Assembly (NCBI GenBank): GCA_958295665.1
Contig: OY282558.1
Span: 331,611,106-331,675,105 of the forward strand
DNA: 64,000 nt
Source: Tipula vernalis
Taxonomy: Eukaryota; Arthropoda; Insecta; Diptera; Tipulidae
Direction of reading: 5' to 3'
The first letter of the stretch is position 1. Each line of letters opens with the position of its first letter. The translations under genes and the position numbers were made by a program. Positions 61,023 to 64,000 of the stretch are shown piece after piece. The notes under the pieces were generated by a model. It did not search any database. It was not told where the DNA came from and saw nothing but the letters and a program-made list of their open reading frames with translations.

Positions 61023-61891
61023 TAATGTTGCACCTAAATTTGTCATTATTTAAAAAAATACCCAATAAGGTCCGAGAGTTCCATTCTTATTGCATATCGT
61101 TTTCTTGAGCTTAGCTTTAACTTACTTAGTAATATTAGTAACATTAAGCTACTTGACAAATAATTCCATATTTACATGAATTTAAATTTTTTTTTAAACA
61201 TTATACAAGTAAAAGTTATTCGAGATCAATCGACATTCACATAAATAGGGATTTTCCGAATTGTTCTGGCCTAATCGAGATTATTCTGCTGCGTTTCTAG
61301 TATTATACGAGGTTTTAAAAGATTTTCGAATTTATTCGAATTTATTCGAATTTTGTACGGCAATGTTCTGTGCTTAGATCTAGATGTTGATATTTAAATG
61401 ATCTTGGTGAGAATATGCCAAAATTTTGATATCTGTCCTATTTCCTGTAGGTTACTCGAAATTATTCAAGAATGTCCAGGTTAGTTACGTTGTACATGGC
61501 AGTGATTAGCACTTTTACTTACGGATAATTTGACATTTGAGAACTGTCAAGAATATTCAAGATACTTTGAAAATTTGACATTTTCGAGATTATTTCGAAA
61601 TTCTTTCTATTTTTCAAATTATATTCGAAATTTGTGATGCTTTATCGATATATTTAGAACTCGTCGTAGCATACAGATTGCAAGATGTTTCGTTTTAATT
61701 GAGGCCATTCAAATAAATCACGTTCTGTTTCATCTAGTGTTTTCATCTTTCAATATGTCCACAACATTAAATCTGAGTAAATCAATTGGTTTTCTAACAC
61801 AAATAACGATAGAAAATGGAAACCCATTTTGGATGAAGGATATTTACATTGAGAATAAATATTCTGAATTTTTTTCCAAAAAATACCCTTT

Positions 61892-62216
61892 GTTTGTTTG
61901 TTTGTTTGTTTCTTGATTTATTTTTTACCGTCCTACCTTACGCCTGGAGTAGCCAAATCGAGGACGGGCGGCTACAGATCCGTCTTTGAAAACCACCTGC
62001 ACATTGCATTGCTTCATGCCAACCCGTAGTGCTGACATGAAAGGTGGGTCGGCCCATGGATTCTGCACTCTCAACAGGGGGTCATAGATGTGTTCATCTT
62101 CATCACCGATCGCAATCAGATGATGAAAAATCCCTTTTGCATCCCGCCCCTATAGGGATTCGAACCCGGTACCTCCCGATCCAACCGCCGCAGCTTTAAC
62201 CACTGCGCCGTTTGCT
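61892..62216 (-). mobile_element. Full-length tRNA-derived SINE, 325 bp, 15-bp TSD
   Basis: Minus strand. Flanked by CAAAAAATACCCTTT at 61877-61891 and 62217-62231. The head carries a tRNA-like pol III promoter: box A within GGCGCAGTGGTTAAAGCTGC (about 62211-62190) and a clear box B GGTTCGAATCC (about 62170-62157). The body ends in a (CAAA)n-type tail, seen as five GTTT repeats on the plus strand (61892-61911). Confidence 0.92.
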
Positions 62217-62249
62217 CAAAAAATACCCTTTACAATATGAAATTTGTGA

Positions 62250-63330
62250 ATAAAATGATTTGAATTGAAAAGCTTCGATAAGTGAAAGCTCTTAAAACTA
62301 AAAGTTCTTGACATTTCTTACAAATACATGATTTATGCTCAGAAAACATTTTAATGAAAGACAGAATTTTGGAAAGGCACAAAAATCATCGCGAAAGTGT
62401 AAATAAATTATCAAGCTTAAAGTCCATTGAAAACAAATACTTTGAAGGTCAATTGTTTACATTGAGTACAAATATTCTAAATCCTAAAAAAAATTCCGTC
62501 ATCCCTTGCAATATCAAATTTCGAAGTAAAATGGTTTGTTCAAAAAGCTTCGATAAGTGAAAGTTTTTACACCTAAAGCTTTTGACAATTTTTTCAAATA
62601 CATAATTTAAGCTCATCAAACATTTGACCAAAAACCTGAAATTATTAAAAAGCTTAAAAATGTTAAGTTCAAATCCAAAAATTATGAATTAATTATCAGG
62701 CTTAAAGCTCATTGGAAACAAATATTCCAAATTGATCCCAAAATTCATCGCCTTTTTAAATACCGAATTTCGGAGTAAAACGGTTTGGTTTAGAAAGCTT
62801 TTCTAAATGAAAGTTCTTAAAACTAATAGTTCTTCTCGTTTTTCGCAAAACATAATTTTTGCTCATAAAACATTTCAACAAAAACCTGATGAAAAGGCTC
62901 ACAAATGTTAAGTTCACACCCGAAAGGTATAATTTAATTATCAAGCTTAAAGCTCATTGAACACAAACATTCTAAATTTATCCTAAAATACTATCTTCCT
63001 TTATAATATCAAATTTTAGAGTTAAATGGTTTGGTTTGAAAAGCTCTTAAAACTAAAAGCTTTTGATGATTGATGATTTACTTTGAGAACAAATATTCTA
63101 AATTTTAGCCAAAATTTCGTCACCCTTTGTAAAATCATATTTCTGAGTAAAATAGTTTGCATACATAAAACATTTTATCAAAAACCTAAAAGTATGAAAA
63201 AGGGTCAACGTTAAATTTAAGTTAAAACCCAAGCTTGTTTAAATTAATTATCAAACTTAAAACTAATTGACAATTTTTTGCAAATACATATTTTATGCTT
63301 ATACAATTTTTTAACAAAACTTACGAATAA
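62250..63330. repeat. Tandem array, about four diverged units of 240-270 bp
   Basis: Units share AAAAGCTTCGATAAGTGAAAG, ACAAATACATRATTTATGCTC and ATTATCAAGCTTAAAGCTCA. Landmarks lie near 62269, 62540, 62795 and 63038. The array is inside the hAT element; the small open frames at 62354-62560 and on the minus strand are repeat-derived. Confidence 0.75.
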
Positions 63331-63658
63331 TTCATTATTTGAGAACTTTCGAGAATATTCAAGATACTTTGAAAATTCGATATTTTTGAGATTATTTCGA
63401 AATTCTTGATATTTTTCAAATTATATACGAAATTTGTGCGATATATTTAGAAATCGTCAGAGCATTGAGTTGTAATATGTTTCGTGTCATCTACTCTCAA
63501 AATCAGATACTTTTAATTAATGCGAGACTACAGTAGGAAGAAATAAGTTTTTCACTTAAACCTTTGCTTGTTCGTAGATATAAGAAGCATTGTTAGGGCC
63601 CCAAAAAATATTGCGTTGGGAGGGGTTTGAAATTTGTAGTTACGCCACTGGGGTTTGC

Positions 63659-64000
63659 AAATGTTTGCAAATTAAAGTTAATTAAATTAAAGTATGTAAA
63701 CAGCTGAAAACCCTAAAGTGTAAACCAGATTTTCAGAAGCGGCTGCCGGCTGGTTTCCATAGCCTTAATTAATTATTTATTTATTATTAACTACTGTAAA
63801 TACGCAATCGGTAAACAAACATACAAAAACAAAAATTAAAAATTAACAATAAACTATAGAAAAAAATTTCATAACGTCATTTCTAAACGAATTTCTTGTC
63901 ATGTTAAAATCGAAAACATCGTAAACTGAATTAAAAAATCACAACATTCTCAAGACTTGTTCCGAAAGTGCAACGGAATGGCGGCACGTACAGCGTAAGG
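63659..64000. other. Anonymous DNA after the hAT element
   Basis: No coding region recognised. GGCTGGTTTCCATAGCC near 63748-63764 resembles a Harbinger-type MITE end, but no partner is in view. Confidence 0.35.

Larger units (their letters stand above)
57240..61100 (+). mobile_element. Truncated Ty3/gypsy retrotransposon nested in the hAT element
   Basis: Gag, protease, RT, RNase H and the first part of integrase are present in order (57846-61022). The alignment with the uninterrupted hAT copy breaks between 57227 and about 61150. No LTR pair or TSD was found, and the integrase is cut off after the first catalytic block, so the element is truncated at the 3' side. Confidence 0.85.
56747..63650. 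mobile_element. 6.9-kb hAT-type transposon with 8-bp TSD, hosting nested insertions
   Basis: The left end is CAGTGGCGTAACTACTTGTT, and the right end is the inverse TAGTTACGCCACTG. GGGTTTGC flanks both sides exactly (56739-56746 and 63651-63658), and an 8-bp duplication plus CAG...CTG termini are hAT hallmarks. Inside lie a Ty3/gypsy element (about 57240-61150), a SINE (61892-62216) and a tandem array (62250-63320). No hAT transposase is recognised, so it is a non-autonomous element. Confidence 0.92.

Overview
The window is eukaryotic, AT-rich and almost free of host coding sequence. The transposon mix (Ty3/gypsy, Jockey-, R1/Waldo- and I/LOA-type LINEs, a Penelope-like element, hAT, mariner, pogo, PIF/Harbinger, piggyBac-like and fold-back elements) and the only host gene I recognise point to a fly, probably a brachyceran dipteran with a large genome. 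No source organism is stated, so this is inference.

The host gene is on the minus strand. Five small exons with consensus splice sites and matching phases spell the variable N-terminal half of an AMP deaminase (fly AMPdeam): exon 1 with the start codon at 55411-55264, exon 2 at 37375-37207, exon 3 at 8198-8072, exon 4 at 8002-7813 and a probable exon 5 at 7523-7449. A candidate alternative first exon lies at 27505-27477. The catalytic part is not present and should lie beyond position 1. Nearly everything else is intron or upstream DNA colonised by mobile elements.

Layout: 1-1400 decayed Ty3/gypsy pol; 3095-6473 a 3.4-kb DNA transposon with about 245-bp terminal inverted repeats, a 7-bp target-site duplication (TSD) and a broken transposase; 7449-8198 AMPdeam exons; 9020-9663 mariner-type and 10960-11300 pogo-type transposase remnants; 13499-13652 (TA)n; 14755-15895 and 21316-22978 two fold-back-like inverted structures; 19708-20714 a Waldo-like LINE 3' end inside an (AC)n tract; 23396-25268 a 5'-truncated Jockey-type LINE with a 10-bp TSD; 30500-30717 a 7-bp-unit array; 32145-34340 a Penelope-like element carrying two nested insertions, one of them a 53-bp perfect palindrome; 34410-34690 a minus-strand LINE fragment; 34900-35480 a tandem array; 35597-35830 a piggyBac-like MITE; 39385-42370 a second copy of the 3.4-kb transposon riddled with four solo LTRs of one family; 42801-43690 Harbinger transposase; 44890-47005 I/LOA-type LINE; 47181-48545 partial hAT; 51339-51550 SINE; 52024-52626 Harbinger-type MITE; 56747-63650 a 6.9-kb hAT-type element with an 8-bp TSD, hosting a Ty3/gypsy element and a SINE.

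The elements do not work together as a pathway. The interest is in the many exactly bounded nested insertions, which give a relative chronology, and in several minimal or atypical elements. All recognised transposon genes are broken.
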